Shown here: piece by piece, positions 63,481 through 64,000 of the stretch | How positions within the stretch are numbered: the stretch's first letter is position 1 | How the letters are laid out: each line of letters starts with the position of its first letter | Origin: Liolophura sinensis | Taxonomy: Eukaryota; Mollusca; Polyplacophora; Chitonida; Chitonidae | Reading direction: 5' to 3' | Length of the DNA: 64,000 nt | NCBI RefSeq assembly: GCF_032854445.1 | Contig: NC_088304.1 | Span: forward strand, 33,288,810 to 33,352,809 | Notes under the pieces: model-generated | What the model was told of the DNA's origin: nothing | Seen by the model: only the letters and a program-made list of their open reading frames with translations | The model's database searches: none | Position numbers and translations under genes: made by a program

Positions 63481-63642
63481 CATTGGCGCTCTGTGTCGAT
63501 GGGAGGAGAACTCTCGAGAGCTTATTTACAATCTGGGTTACTTCCCCTGAGACACGTCTTACTATCGGCCACTTGATTCCAGCCACAGCTTGATAGGTCA
63601 GCCGACACTGGAAAGATGGGAGCGCACCGCTCCAGGAAATAC
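63481..63642 (-). CDS. exon-like stretch, function unknown
   Basis: On the - strand, acceptor tgttttcaaag ends at 63,643 and donor gtaggt starts at 63,480. The 162 nt between them are open and a multiple of three with phase 1 on both sides. It encodes ISWSGALPSFQCRLTYQAVA, then GIKWPIVRRVSGEVTQIVNK and LSRVLLPSTQSAN. I do not recognise it. Flanking exons are not visible; they would lie beyond 64,000 or to the left. Confidence 0.3.
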
Positions 63643-63649
63643 CTTTGAA

Positions 63650-64000
63650 AACAAAAGTCATTCAGCTGATAATAACAGCCGAATTGTGTCTACATGATAA
63701 CAGAATTATTTGCTACAGCACGTTATGATTCCATTCGAGCACATGTACCGTTGAAAACTGTCCAGAAAAATAGCTGGATTTAGTTTATAAATTTTATAAA
63801 TGCATGTGACATTGAGAATTTATTTCAGGTAAAAAGTACACAAGTGATGTAAATGATACCTTCTGGGTCACAACAGAACAGTGAAATCTGATTTTTTAAC
63901 AATTTTACTCGCTTAGAAAATTTCGAAAAAAAAATCCAACAGTTTCCCATAGCATTTTTCAATGGTCTTTCATATGACATATGCTTCTTTTAGGGTGGTC
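63650..64000. other. right edge, no gene recognised
   Basis: AT-rich sequence without recognised features. Confidence 0.6.

Overview
The window is animal nuclear DNA, AT-rich and intron-rich, and most likely from a mollusc. Its genes are split by GT-AG introns. It is littered with tRNA-derived SINEs that carry A- and B-box promoters, with minisatellites, and with remnants of Penelope-like, CR1-like, piggyBac and Ty3/gypsy elements. The mollusc assignment is an inference from the SINE type, and the species cannot be told from this sequence alone.

Region 1 (about 1-23,200, + strand) holds an Mx/dynamin-family large GTPase gene. Thirteen exons were found; all reading-frame phases agree, all GTP-binding motifs are present, and the last exon ends at a stop codon at 22,889-22,891. 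The first exon seen is coding but has no convincing start codon, so the 5' end is probably missing or unrecognised. Upstream lies a 42-bp minisatellite whose every unit contains an inverted CCAAT box matching the NF-Y consensus. Intron 7 is about 11 kb because it holds a decayed gypsy element (LTRs 4,441-12,261 and 13,088-14,724). A young, apparently intact 7,033-bp element (5,138-12,170) is inserted in the left LTR of that old one. Its single 1,588-codon gag-pol frame has integrase before reverse transcriptase, which is the Gmr1-like order, and its capsid resembles the vertebrate SCAN domain.

Region 2 (23,200-50,700) is mostly repeats: a small palindromic MITE, a 1.2-kb foldback-like element, SINEs (one inserted in another), minisatellites, an AT microsatellite, a piggyBac transposase remnant, two Penelope-like remnants and a decayed CR1-like LINE that splits a large ~25-bp minisatellite. 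The only host-type coding piece is one C-type-lectin-like exon on the - strand (28,542-28,870).

Region 3 (50,760-58,195, - strand) is a three-exon carbohydrate 6-O-sulfotransferase gene of about 369 codons. It has a type II signal anchor and both PAPS-binding motifs, and its splice phases agree. Its introns hold two SINEs, a Penelope fragment and a 45-bp minisatellite.

Region 4 (58,200-64,000) holds a 22/44-bp minisatellite, a 68-bp minisatellite with an embedded Penelope fragment, and one unidentified exon-like stretch near the right edge. The Mx and sulfotransferase genes have no evident functional link; one is an innate-immunity type GTPase and the other a Golgi glycan-modifying enzyme.
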